A stretch of 64,000 nt of DNA from Alphaproteobacteria bacterium (GTDB taxonomy: Bacteria; Pseudomonadota; Alphaproteobacteria; Micropepsales; Micropepsaceae). Position numbers and translations under genes: made by a program. The stretch's first letter is position 1. Every line of letters begins with the position of its first letter. The notes beneath the pieces are model-generated. The model made no database searches. It had not been told where the DNA came from and saw only the letters and a list, made by a program, of their open reading frames with translations. The DNA is taken from assembly GCA_947473475.1 (NCBI GenBank), contig CANJBZ010000013.1, positions 1 to 64,000 on the forward strand, in the 5' to 3' direction. This document shows, one piece after another, positions 27,295-35,237 of this stretch.

Positions 27295-27642
27295 ATGTTC
27301 GGCATCAAATTCAAGAAAGCCGCAATCATGCTGCCTCTGGCGCTTGTGTCCGTGGCGCTTGCAACGCCAGCAGCCGCCGCGAACTGGTTCAGCCCCGATC
27401 CCGCGACGGGCGTGCGCAGGCACATTGGTTCCGCCCCGAACCCCACGGCGCAGGACATCAGGGAAAGCCGCAAAGCAGCGAACGAGCCCACTATGTCCCT
27501 TTTGATGAAGGAGAACGGGACGCCGGAAGTAAAAATATTGCTCGACAGCGACGGCGCCGCACGGGCGATCCTGATTGGAGATACGAGCGACTTCGCTTAC
27601 GCCACGACAGGGAAACCATTCTCGGTCACGGCGATCCGGTAA
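27295..27642 (+). CDS. Small secreted protein, unknown function
   Basis: A 115-residue protein with a clear signal peptide (basic MFGIKFKK, hydrophobic core, cleavage near AAAAN, about residue 29). The mature part of about 85 residues has no cysteine and includes a region predicted as strands, VKILLDSDGAARAILIGD. The family is not recognised. GAAGGAG lies at suitable spacing before the ATG. It is followed by the protease gene 110 bp later and may share its transcript. Confidence 0.65.
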   Translation: MFGIKFKKAAIMLPLALVSVALATPAAAANWFSPDPATGVRRHIGSAPNPTAQDIRESRKAANEPTMSLLMKENGTPEVKILLDSDGAARAILIGDTSDFAYATTGKPFSVTAIR

Positions 27643-27677
27643 ACCAAGACATGTTGATCCTTGGCTCCGTTCGTCAC

Positions 27678-27709
27678 CGTATCCCGCTGGGACAGTAAAG
27701 CGGGATACG
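27678..27709 (+). other. Strong hairpin in the leader of the protease gene
   Basis: An 11-bp stem, CGTATCCCGCT (27678-27688) and AGCGGGATACG (27699-27709), with a 10-base loop. No T-run follows, and the next ATG is 42 bases downstream. It could be a partial terminator, an RNA-stability element or a processing site between the two genes. Confidence 0.5.
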
Positions 27710-27751
27710 GGACACCAAGGGACAGTGTCATTCTCACAGCGAGTTAGGACC

Positions 27752-29287
27752 ATGAACACGAAAAGTATGAAAACGTCGAAAACGCTCCTTGTTGGCTTAC
27801 TGATGTCCGCGGCAACAGGCGGGCTCTTCATGAGCCAATGTTCGGCCGCCCAAAAGGTCGAGTCCCGCGTCGCGGCGGATATTACGGCGCAGACGCCCCG
27901 TCTGCTTAACCAGGGCAGTCCTGCCAGTTTCGCGGATCTGGTCGAGCATGTGAGACCAGCAGTCGTGTCGGTTGTCGTCGAACGCGATGGACAGCCGCGT
28001 ATTGCAAGCAACATGGATGACGTGCCCGCCCCATTCGCAGATCGATTCCGTCCGTTTGGACAAGCACCGGGATTTGGCTCCGGCCAAAGAGGCACGCCGC
28101 GGGCGATGCCTTCGCCCCGCGCTGAAGCACGGGGATCGGGCTTCATCATCGAAAGCGACGGCTACATTGTGACAAACAATCACGTCGTCGAAGGCAGCAC
28201 AAAGATAACAATTCAACTATCGGACGGGCGCGAGCTGCCGGCCCGAATCGTCGGGACCGACAAGGACACCGACATTGCACTTCTGAAAGCGGACGGCGGT
28301 ACGAATTTGCCAACGGTCGTGTTGGGTGACGACAGCCGCATGCGGGTTGGCGATTGGGTCGTGGCGGTTGGAAATCCGTTCGGTCTGGGCGGCACCGTGA
28401 CCGCGGGCGTTCTGTCATCGATACATCGCGACATCGGCAGCGGTCCGTATACCGATTTTCTCCAGATCGACGCCCCCATCAATCAGGGAAATTCCGGCGG
28501 TCCGACCTTCGATATTTCGGGGACGGTTTTTGGAATGAACACGGCGATTTTCTCTCCTTCCGGTGGCAGCGTCGGTATTGGCTTTGCAATTCCGGCCTCG
28601 ACCGTAAAGGCGGTGGTCGCCCAGTTGAAGGAACACGGCTCGGTCACGCGCGGCTGGCTTGGCGTACAGATTCAAACCCTCACCCCGGATCTGGCAAGCG
28701 GCCTAGGCGTAACGGATGCGAAGGGCGCCATCGTTGCGAGCCTGGTGGAGGACAGTCCTGCTCAAAAGGCCGGAATAAAACAGGGCGATGTCATCGTCGG
28801 CCTGAACGGCGAGACGATCCTGGACTCGCGCGATCTGACCCGCCGCGTCGGCATGATGCGCGCAGGCAGCAAGGTAGACTTCACCGTCATGCGCAACGGT
28901 CGAAAGGAGACAATCTCCGCTACCATTGGCAAGCGCGATTTGCAGCAGGTGGCCGATGCGTCGCGGTTTGGCTCCAGCATCTCGCCCTCGAGCGAGGACA
29001 TTCTCGGGATGAAGCTCGCACCTCTGACAGGGGAAGCACGCGAGCAGTTCGAACTTGATGAAACGGCAACCGGTGTTGTCGTTACCTCTGTCGCGCGCAA
29101 CAGCGATGCGGCTAGCAAGGGACTGCGCGCCGGCCATGTCATCATCAGCGCCGGAGGCAAGGACGTACGCACGCCGGCCGACATAGGCCGCGCGGTTTCG
29201 GAGGCGAAGAATGCCGGCCGCGAAAGCGTCCTCATGCTGGTCGAAGGCCCAGAAGGAAAGCGCTTTCTGACCCTGAAGGCAGCCTGA
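27752..29287 (+). CDS. DegP/HtrA-type periplasmic serine protease (Do family)
   Basis: A 511-residue envelope protease/chaperone. It has a signal peptide with a possible lipobox-like MSQCSA (C30), a Ser/Gly/Pro-rich linker, a trypsin-fold domain with the triad H144 (TNNHVV), D174 (DTDIALL) and S248 (GNSGGP), and two PDZ domains (about 285-370 and 410-500). Do proteases clear misfolded outer-membrane proteins. I chose the ATG at 27752, which gives the signal peptide; the open frame extends upstream through the hairpin. Followed by a LysR regulator. Confidence 0.93.
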   Translation: MNTKSMKTSKTLLVGLLMSAATGGLFMSQCSAAQKVESRVAADITAQTPRLLNQGSPASFADLVEHVRPAVVSVVVERDGQPRIASNMDDVPAPFADRFRPFGQAPGFGSGQRGTPRAMPSPRAEARGSGFIIESDGYIVTNNHVVEGSTKITIQLSDGRELPARIVGTDKDTDIALLKADGGTNLPTVVLGDDSRMRVGDWVVAVGNPFGLGGTVTAGVLSSIHRDIGSGPYTDFLQIDAPINQGNSGGPTFDISGTVFGMNTAIFSPSGGSVGIGFAIPASTVKAVVAQLKEHGSVTRGWLGVQIQTLTPDLASGLGVTDAKGAIVASLVEDSPAQKAGIKQGDVIVGLNGETILDSRDLTRRVGMMRAGSKVDFTVMRNGRKETISATIGKRDLQQVADASRFGSSISPSSEDILGMKLAPLTGEAREQFELDETATGVVVTSVARNSDAASKGLRAGHVIISAGGKDVRTPADIGRAVSEAKNAGRESVLMLVEGPEGKRFLTLKAA

Positions 29288-29304
29288 ACCAAGGATTGTG
29301 AAGG

Positions 29305-29341
29305 GATGAGGCGCCGGAGCGTCCAACTGCGGCGCCTCATC
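29305..29341 (+). terminator. Probable terminator after protease gene
   Basis: GATGAGGCGCC (29305-29315) pairs perfectly with GGCGCCTCATC (29331-29341), 15-base loop, followed by TTCGAT. The T-run is poor, so it may be a weak or factor-assisted terminator. Confidence 0.55.
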
Positions 29342-29548
29342 TTCGATATGCACCAACTCTCAAAGGCGACGCAAGCCATGGCAATCTTATCGCCCAAGAT
29401 CACGGCAGGGAGTCTAACAACCGGTGGGCGCGGTTATTCGGCCCCAGTAGCTTCACGCGGCCAGGGTGGGTTGGACGCGCGGCGAAAGCCTGCTAATTTA
29501 ACCTTTGGAATTTGCCGGAGCCGCTTGCAGCACCCCAAGGCGTTTGCA

Positions 29549-30436
29549 TTGAGCACACCTTTACCACCCTTTGATTTCGATCTGCTGCGGACATTCGTGG
29601 CGATTGTCGATAATGCAGGGTTTACGCGTGCGGCAGAACGCGTTGGGCGCACCCAATCGACGGTGAGCCTTCAAATTAAGAAACTCGAGGAAGGCCTCGG
29701 ACACGCGCTTTTCGAGCGCAGCGGCCGCGACCTGCGATTGACGGGAGAAGGCGAGATACTTCTACCCTATGCCCGTCAGCTTCTGCATTTGGCCGACGAG
29801 GCGCGCTCGCGGCTTCTCGAACCCGATGTCGAAGGCGTTGTCCGTCTCGGAACACCGGAAGATTTTGGGACATTTTATCTCTCCGGTGTGTTGGCGCGAT
29901 TTGCACGCGCGCATCCGCGTGTCTCGCTCGAAGTGAGCTGCAATTTCAGTTTCAACCTGCTTGAAAGTTTTTCGAAGGGCGCATTCGACCTGGTTCTGGT
30001 CAAGCGCGAGCCGTCGGGGCCGACCGGCGGCGTCGCGGTATGGCGCGATGTTTTGGTTTGGGTCGGCGGCCAAAAGCTGGTTTTGGACCCAGACAAGCCG
30101 ATTCCCCTGGTCCTTGCCTCCGCCCCAGATGTTTTTCGCAAACGCGCGCTGGCAGGCCTTCAGGCCGCCAAACGGGATTGGAGAATTGTGTTTACCAGTC
30201 TCAGCAGCGAGGGCCTATTGGCGGCGGTGGAAGCCGGACTTGGGATTGGCGTTATGTCAAAGGACATGGTCCCCAGCGGGCTGAAGGTACTCGGCGATGA
30301 CGTGGGGTTACCGGCATTGCCGGATACGGAAATCGCTCTATACCGCGCTCCCGGACGCCTCTCGCGCGCAGCGGAGCTTCTGGCCGATGACATTGCCCAC
30401 ACGCTGGGAATGCCACACCGCCGCGCAAAGCTGTAG
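29549..30436 (+). CDS. LysR-family transcriptional regulator
   Basis: A 295-residue regulator. The N-terminal winged helix-turn-helix is typical: FDFDLLRTFVAIVDNAGFTRAAERVGRTQSTVSLQIKKLE (about residues 8-47), then the periplasmic-binding-like effector domain. I chose the TTG at 29549, with AAGG eight bases upstream; no ATG or GTG gives a sensible N-terminus. It is the only regulator in the 21-31 kb island. The shared dyad upstream of three island genes has the T-N11-A form of LysR sites, so it is a candidate regulator; this is inference. Confidence 0.88.
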   Translation: MSTPLPPFDFDLLRTFVAIVDNAGFTRAAERVGRTQSTVSLQIKKLEEGLGHALFERSGRDLRLTGEGEILLPYARQLLHLADEARSRLLEPDVEGVVRLGTPEDFGTFYLSGVLARFARAHPRVSLEVSCNFSFNLLESFSKGAFDLVLVKREPSGPTGGVAVWRDVLVWVGGQKLVLDPDKPIPLVLASAPDVFRKRALAGLQAAKRDWRIVFTSLSSEGLLAAVEAGLGIGVMSKDMVPSGLKVLGDDVGLPALPDTEIALYRAPGRLSRAAELLADDIAHTLGMPHRRAKL

Positions 30437-30484
30437 CGATTTTGTGCGGCGTACGCGGAGCCGTGCGCCGCTCCGGATTGAACC

Positions 30485-30499
30485 ATTGAACTCTTCAAT
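30485..30499 (+). promoter_or_regulatory. Possible fourth, divergent copy of the island dyad
   Basis: ATTGAACTCTTCAAT has the same 6-3-6 dyad plan as ATTGAT-N3-ATCAAT and lies 83 bp before the ATG of the next secreted-protein gene. Ten of the 12 arm bases match copy 3. It lacks the TTTCC extension, so the link is weak. Confidence 0.3.
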
Positions 30500-30581
30500 G
30501 CGTGCCAGCGGGAGAACTCATTTCACTTCAGGCACAGCCAGAGGCAAACTTCTCCGCAGTTGATCGCAGAGGAGGACCCAA

Positions 30582-30983
30582 ATGAACCGCTCTTTATTGA
30601 ACAAATCTGGCCGCAAGCTTCGGGCTTGGCTGCAATTCTCTATCGTTCTCGCAGCAACCGCAACGATTACCACCGTGCTTCTGTCTACTGTGGCAAAGGC
30701 GCAAACGGGGGCTAAGGATCTCCCCAATATGGCGGGAACCTATAATTGTGTCGGCGATAAAGTGACGTGTGGCTGGTCCGGCACGAAATTCACGATCAAG
30801 CAAACCGGGGCCGATCTTGAAATCCGCAACGAAAAGGGCGAATTCGGCCACGCAAAGATGACGAGCGCCATCTCGATCAGCGCCGGCCCTATCTGGAACA
30901 TGCTTGGCGTTATTATCTCTAACGACAACCGCGTCATTCAGTGGTCCAATGGCACGAATTGGGAAAGGCTAAACTTAAGCTAG
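30582..30983 (+). CDS. Small secreted protein, unknown function
   Basis: A 133-residue protein with a long N-region and signal peptide (hydrophobic core around residues 18-36, cleavage near AKAQ). The mature part contains two Cys (YNCVGDKVTCGW), likely a disulfide, and strand-like segments ending in VIQWSNGTNWERL, which resembles lipocalin-like or CNP1-like small domains; this is only a resemblance. GGAGGA precedes the ATG. A strong hairpin follows. Confidence 0.65.
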   Translation: MNRSLLNKSGRKLRAWLQFSIVLAATATITTVLLSTVAKAQTGAKDLPNMAGTYNCVGDKVTCGWSGTKFTIKQTGADLEIRNEKGEFGHAKMTSAISISAGPIWNMLGVIISNDNRVIQWSNGTNWERLNLS

Positions 30984-31015
30984 CATGGTGTTAAATTGCC
31001 CCTGCATTGCTAACG

Positions 31016-31055
31016 GCGCGCCGGCTTCTCCCTTCCCCAACCCGAGCCGGCGCGC
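31016..31055 (+). terminator. Hairpin terminator
   Basis: GCGCGCCGGCT (31016-31026) and AGCCGGCGCGC (31045-31055) form a perfect 11-bp stem with an 18-base loop, followed by ATTTC. It lies 33 bp after the preceding stop. The weak T-run makes it less than certain. Confidence 0.6.
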
Positions 31056-31154
31056 ATTTCAAAGCAGGCGTCCCGCAGGAAGCGCGGAAGTAATTTTTGA
31101 GCGCCAAGCCTGTGAAAATCGAAGTCAACAAATAGCGCAGCGGGAACCAGGAAC

Positions 31155-31580
31155 ATGACGTGCGGACGATGGAATTTTGATCTGGTCTATGGGGCATTCT
31201 TTTTTTATGGAATCGTTACACTCGCTTCGAGTCTGTTGCCCTTTCTGCCGTTAGGTAACCAGACAGGACTTTTCATTGGGTCTGGGTTGCTTGTCCCGCT
31301 GCACGCTCTATCGCTTGTTGCGCTGGCGGTTGGAATGATCTTTGCCTGCCGCTTGCTTCGCGAGTGGAAAGTTACCGCACTGATCATAGTGCTGATTGCC
31401 GATTGGGGATTTTTTGCGGTAGCTCTGGCTTACGCTATTCCTATCGATGTCATGATAGCCGCAAGCGTTACATATGGTTTGGCCACGTGCGCGATTTCTA
31501 CAATTTGGTTCCTATCGGGCAGAAATCCGCAGTCTCCGGGCCCCGGTGGTTTGCCCACAGGCAAGACGGCGCTGGGATAA
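31155..31580 (+). CDS. Hypothetical four-helix membrane protein
   Basis: A 141-residue protein with four predicted membrane helices (about residues 10-29, 38-62, 72-91 and 96-116) and a Pro/Gly-rich C-terminal tail. AGGAAC precedes the ATG at 31155. No family recognised; it resembles small uncharacterised membrane proteins that lack conserved polar residues in the helices. Confidence 0.6.
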   Translation: MTCGRWNFDLVYGAFFFYGIVTLASSLLPFLPLGNQTGLFIGSGLLVPLHALSLVALAVGMIFACRLLREWKVTALIIVLIADWGFFAVALAYAIPIDVMIAASVTYGLATCAISTIWFLSGRNPQSPGPGGLPTGKTALG

Positions 31581-31888
31581 AAACATTCGCGGTTATGCGC
31601 GGGGCGGCGGCACGACAGGGTACGGGCCTGACTGAATGCAGGCGTTGGGCCGCTGCGGCTCGAAGCTCTCAAGGACTTCCATTAGCGCCGCGCGTCAATT
31701 CACCGTGATTGTCCCGTAAATTCACGCCGAAACGGTCGTGCTTTCATCAGGGGTTCCCTGTGGGCTATAGCGGTTCGGCATTGCGCACCACCGCCGTGGT
31801 GGTACTTAGGTTCAAGCACAATTCATTGGCGGTCCAACGCCATGAACGCCAAAGACACGAAATCCGTTTTGTCCCGGGGGAGACGCCT
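31581..31888. other. Leader region of TonB-dependent receptor gene
   Basis: 308 bp without a supportable gene. I looked for a cobalamin or other riboswitch, since TonB receptor genes often carry one, and did not recognise any conserved box. GGGGGAG at 31876-31882 serves as the ribosome-binding site of the receptor. Confidence 0.4.
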
Positions 31889-33952
31889 ATGGCCGCCACT
31901 TCTTTACGCACGCGCCTGTTCGCCGGGGTAAGCGCTCTGCTTGCGACGGCGGCTTGCGTGCCCGCCGCCCTCGCCCAGGACATTCCGGAGCAGGTGCTCA
32001 TCACGGCGCGGCCACCCGATCCCGTCGGCAACGATGCGTTCTCGACGACGATCATCGACGAGCAGCGAATCCAGATCTCGCCGCAGCTGGACACCGCCTT
32101 GCGCCAAGTACCGGCGCTGTCGCTGTTTCGCCGCAACAGCGCCGCCTCGACAAATGCCACGGGGCAAGGCGTATCGCTGCGTTCCATCGGCGCCTCCGGC
32201 GCGGGCCGGGCGCTGGTGACACTGGACGGCGTTCCGCAGAACGATCCATTCGGCGGATGGATCATTTGGTCTTCGATTCCCACAGAAGCAATTCAGGCCG
32301 CCGAAATCGTTCGCGGCGCGGGGGCCGGGCCCTATGGCGCGGGCGCGCTGACAGGCGTGATCGCGCTGACGGAACGCGCGGGCACCAGCGGCGTCGCGAG
32401 CATCGAAGCCGCGGAAATCGGCGAGGCGCGCGTGGCGGGCTCCGGCAATGTCCAGTTCGACAATGTGAGCTTCGGCGCCAGCGGCATGTACATGACAAGC
32501 GGCGGCTGGATTCCGGTGGCCGATGGGCAACGTAGTTCGGCCGACACGCCACTTTCGCTGAAAGCAACCAATGCATCCGTGCATGGCGGCGTGGAAATCG
32601 GTGACGGGACGCAGATCACGGGACGCTTCGGGTTTTACGACGAGCGGCGGAACACAGGCATCCGCGCCGGCTTTTCGAGAGCGAAGGGAACGACGGGCAG
32701 TATCACCATCGCCCATCCGGAACGGGACGACAGCCTGGGCTGGCGTATCCAGGGGTGGTTTCGCGACACCGACATTTACAACATCACGTACACGCGCACG
32801 AGTGTGAACCCGACGGGCCTGCAATATGCCGTACCGGCGCTCGGCTGGGGCGCCAATGCGGCGGTGCGAGGGCGGCTTTCCTGGCTGGATTGGGAAGCCG
32901 GCACCGATTTGCGGCTGGCACAGGGCGAATCGCGCGAACTGTCCACCTTCACCAGCGGACAGTTCCGCAACAGCCGCTTTGCCGGCGGCCGTACGCTGGT
33001 CGGCGGCGCTTACCTGGAGGGCGCAAGCCGCGTGGACGACTGGCTGATCACAGCCGGCGTGCGTTTCGACGAATGGCGCAATTACAACGGCCATATCATC
33101 GATCGGACGCTGTCGACCGGCGCCATCACGTCCAATATTCAGACCGCGGATGCCAGCGGCAGCGTGCCATCCGCGCGCGCCGGTGTTCGCCGCAATTTGA
33201 ATGGCGATCTGTATATCCGCGCCGCGGCGTATAATGGTTTTCGTCCCGCGACGATGAACGAGCTTTATCGCAATTTCCGCATCGGCAACGATTTCACGGC
33301 CGCCAACTCAGCCCTGAAACCCGAACAGCTCTACGGCATCGAAGCCGGGCTTGGCGACGATCAGGGCGCGTTTACCTGGGCCGCTACCGGCTTCTGGAAC
33401 AAAATCACCGACGCGGTCACGATCGTAACGCTTGGCATTGGTCCTGGCACATTTCCGGTAGTAGGTTCTCTGCCCGCAGGCGGCAGGTACCAGCAGCGCC
33501 AGAATGTCGGCGACATCGGCGCCTTCGGTGTCGAAGGCGAAGCGCAATGGAAGCTCAACGATATGCTGTCGTTGCGCGGCGGGTTCAACCTGACGGACGC
33601 GCATGTGCATGGCGGGACGCAGGCTCCGGCGCTCACCGGCAAGCGTCCGGCGCAGACGCCACGCTGGACGGTAACGGCGGGCGTTGTCGCCTCGCCGCTG
33701 CCATGGATGTCGGTGGAAGGTTATGCGCGATGGGAATCGCTGCGCTGGTCCGACGATCTGAACACGCTGCCGATCAAGCAAGTGACCATTGTCGATACCC
33801 GGGTGAATTTCCACGTGCTGCCGAAGACCGATTTGTACGTGGGCGTCGACAATGTACTCGATGCCGAGGTGCAGACGGCACGCGCCGGCGATGGGATCGT
33901 CAATATCGAAGCCCCCCGCCTGTTCCGCATGGGCCTTCGATATACGTACTGA
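31889..33952 (+). CDS. TonB-dependent outer-membrane receptor
   Basis: A 687-residue receptor with a signal peptide (cleavage near ALAQ, about residue 30), a TonB-box-like start (EQVLITARPP), a plug domain (GVSLRSIGASGAGRALVTLDGVPQ and EIVRGAGAGPYGAGALTGVIAL), and a 22-strand barrel ending in FRMGLRYTY. I chose the ATG at 31889; upstream in-frame codons lack coding character. The ligand is unknown: there is no adjacent transporter, FecIR pair or riboswitch. Confidence 0.92.
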   Translation: MAATSLRTRLFAGVSALLATAACVPAALAQDIPEQVLITARPPDPVGNDAFSTTIIDEQRIQISPQLDTALRQVPALSLFRRNSAASTNATGQGVSLRSIGASGAGRALVTLDGVPQNDPFGGWIIWSSIPTEAIQAAEIVRGAGAGPYGAGALTGVIALTERAGTSGVASIEAAEIGEARVAGSGNVQFDNVSFGASGMYMTSGGWIPVADGQRSSADTPLSLKATNASVHGGVEIGDGTQITGRFGFYDERRNTGIRAGFSRAKGTTGSITIAHPERDDSLGWRIQGWFRDTDIYNITYTRTSVNPTGLQYAVPALGWGANAAVRGRLSWLDWEAGTDLRLAQGESRELSTFTSGQFRNSRFAGGRTLVGGAYLEGASRVDDWLITAGVRFDEWRNYNGHIIDRTLSTGAITSNIQTADASGSVPSARAGVRRNLNGDLYIRAAAYNGFRPATMNELYRNFRIGNDFTAANSALKPEQLYGIEAGLGDDQGAFTWAATGFWNKITDAVTIVTLGIGPGTFPVVGSLPAGGRYQQRQNVGDIGAFGVEGEAQWKLNDMLSLRGGFNLTDAHVHGGTQAPALTGKRPAQTPRWTVTAGVVASPLPWMSVEGYARWESLRWSDDLNTLPIKQVTIVDTRVNFHVLPKTDLYVGVDNVLDAEVQTARAGDGIVNIEAPRLFRMGLRYTY

Positions 33953-33983
33953 TCAACCGCGCAAACAGGCGCTGGCTGTTCGA

Positions 33984-34169
33984 TTACGCCCGAGCAAGCA
34001 ATTGCCGGTGTTGGACGATTTCGTCCCAACCGGCAGTGCTGGCCATTCCGCCTTCTTCCGCGCAGCGCATGCGGGCATCTTCATCCGCGGAGAGCGCCCG
34101 CAGTTCATGGAGAACCTGCAGGCTCGACGGTATCGGCATGCGTTTACCGAAGCGGAGAAAATAGCTCAT
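33984..34169 (-). CDS. Small hypothetical protein
   Basis: A 61-residue polar protein beginning MSYFLRFGKRMPIPSSLQVL, with a helical centre rich in Glu and Arg (LRALSADEDARMRCAEE). GAGGT lies seven bases before the ATG. It follows, on the same strand, a run of three coupled small genes, separated by a repeat. No family recognised. Confidence 0.5.
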   Translation of the reverse strand: MSYFLRFGKRMPIPSSLQVLHELRALSADEDARMRCAEEGGMASTAGWDEIVQHRQLLARA

Positions 34170-34229
34170 ATCCGTACCTCACAATCGTGACCGATCCTGC
34201 ATTTGCAGGATTTGCGGCACGCTATCGCA

Positions 34230-34313
34230 TTGGTTTGTCGCGCAATCTAACGGCGAACCGGCGTCCACTTCGCCGGATTGCGCTCTTGGTTTGTCGCGCA
34301 ATCTAACGGCGAA
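34230..34313. repeat. Dispersed hairpin repeat copy 2 with 28-bp direct repeat
   Basis: The hairpin 34240-34283 is the reverse-oriented relative of the copies at 20859, 35138 and 63703 (arms GCGCAATC/GATTGCGC and CGGCGAA/TTCGCCG). In addition the 28 bases at 34230-34257 recur exactly at 34286-34313, so one arm of the element has been duplicated. Confidence 0.8.
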
Positions 34314-34321
34314 ATTGCGCT

Positions 34322-34513
34322 CTACGCTCGCGCAACCATTCTGCCGGCGGGCGTGGGCATCAATCCGCCCATTATGTCTTGGATCAAGCCCAACTCTACC
34401 AGCCGCTTTCGCGCGCTGACGGGTATCGTCCGGCCCATGAAGCCCTTTGCGACCAGGCACAGCGATGCGAACTCCGACGGCGTAAGGTCGTCCCGTCCAG
34501 GAATACGGTTCAT
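34322..34513 (-). CDS. Small hypothetical protein in coupled operon
   Basis: A 63-residue protein starting MNRIPGRDDLTPSEFASLCL, predicted mostly helical, with a C-terminal GGLMPTPAGRMVARA that resembles the end of small winged-helix-like proteins. The ATG overlaps the stop of the upstream ribosome-modulation-factor-like gene as ATGA, so it is probably translated by coupling. Function unknown. Confidence 0.55.
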   Translation of the reverse strand: MNRIPGRDDLTPSEFASLCLVAKGFMGRTIPVSARKRLVELGLIQDIMGGLMPTPAGRMVARA

Positions 34514-34779
34514 GATATCTCGACTTTCGGTTTTGCAGCGAGGTTGTGGCGGGTGGTTCTGCCAGGCGGCGTGAATGTCACGGCGCGACTGTCGAACGAG
34601 TCCGTAAACCCCTTCATCCAACGCGATTGCTCCACCGGCGTAACGTAGGGATTGCGCGCAGCCCCGGCCGAAGAAATGTCCGCGCTGTCGCTGGGAAGCA
34701 ATTTTTTGCCGGCACTCCAGCCTTGCGCATAGATACGGCTCAGCACGTACGCACTTGTGTCGGGGCGAACATCGGTCAA
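34510..34779 (-). CDS. Ribosome modulation factor-like protein
   Basis: An 89-residue protein whose first half resembles RMF/CrpP-type domains: IYAQGWSAGKKLLP, then ARNPYVTPVEQSRWMKGFTDSF, matching the pattern aaxxGWxAG...NPY...xxxWxxGF. RMF helps make inactive ribosome dimers in starvation; whether this protein does so is inference. I chose a TTG at 34779-34777 because it overlaps the upstream stop (TTGA) and has GAGGTG eight bases before it; a GTG nine bases upstream has poor spacing. Confidence 0.6.
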   Translation of the reverse strand: MTDVRPDTSAYVLSRIYAQGWSAGKKLLPSDSADISSAGAARNPYVTPVEQSRWMKGFTDSFDSRAVTFTPPGRTTRHNLAAKPKVEIS

Positions 34780-35033
34780 TCGCCACACCTCACGTCGCGC
34801 GCGAGCGCCGCGGCAAGCGCGCCAGGCTCTACAGGGATGTACTGGGGTATCCCATCGTTCGCTCGGCAGGGCATCACCAAGGACATACGCCGGGAGTGCG
34901 TGGACGAAACACGTTCGAAGCCTTCCTCCTCGATCTCTACGGTGTAGACGCCGGGAAGCAGTTCTCCGTCGCGTTCATTCACGACGAAGGGCTGAGCAAA
35001 GATTACCGTCTTGGACGTCGTGCGCGTCATCAT
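34776..35033 (-). CDS. Small hypothetical protein, first of coupled operon
   Basis: An 85-residue protein with a strand-rich pattern: KTVIFAQPFVVNERDGELLPGVYTVEIEEEGFE, then HSRRMSLVMPC. The layout, including the phrase LPPGxYxVExEEE, is seen in small uncharacterised rhizobial proteins. GGAG lies before the ATG pair at 35033/35030. Its stop overlaps the start of the RMF-like gene. Confidence 0.55.
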   Translation of the reverse strand: MMTRTTSKTVIFAQPFVVNERDGELLPGVYTVEIEEEGFERVSSTHSRRMSLVMPCRANDGIPQYIPVEPGALAAALARDVRCGD

Positions 35034-35137
35034 AAGGTCTCCATCGAAACGGTTTGGGCGTACCGGCAGGGCGCCAGGACGCGGAGCCATAAGAGCGGAT
35101 ACCGCAGACAAAGAACGCCTGCGAAAAATCGGCTAGA

Positions 35138-35220
35138 GCGCAATCCGACGAAGTGGACGCCGGTTCGTCGTTAGATTGCGCGGCAAACTAAGGAATCTAG
35201 AGCATGATCCGGCGAAGTGG
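35138..35220. repeat. Dispersed hairpin repeat, copy 3
   Basis: Hairpin 35138-35181 with arms GCGCAATC/GATTGCGC and CGACGAA/TTCGTCG around loop GTGGACGCCGG. It is followed by TCTAGAGCATGATCC (35196-35210), the left arm of the second palindrome in copy 1, and then GGCGAAGTGG again. It separates the coupled small operon from the DUF6894 gene. Confidence 0.8.
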
Positions 35221-35237
35221 ACGCGGCCGGAACCGGC

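Noticed and set aside
31581-31888. Cobalamin riboswitch before the TonB receptor
   Set aside because: No B12-box-like sequence or conserved core found on reading the leader.
34230-35220. CRISPR-like array
   Set aside because: The repeated units are two or three hairpin elements with unequal spacing and shared loops, not regular repeats with unique spacers.
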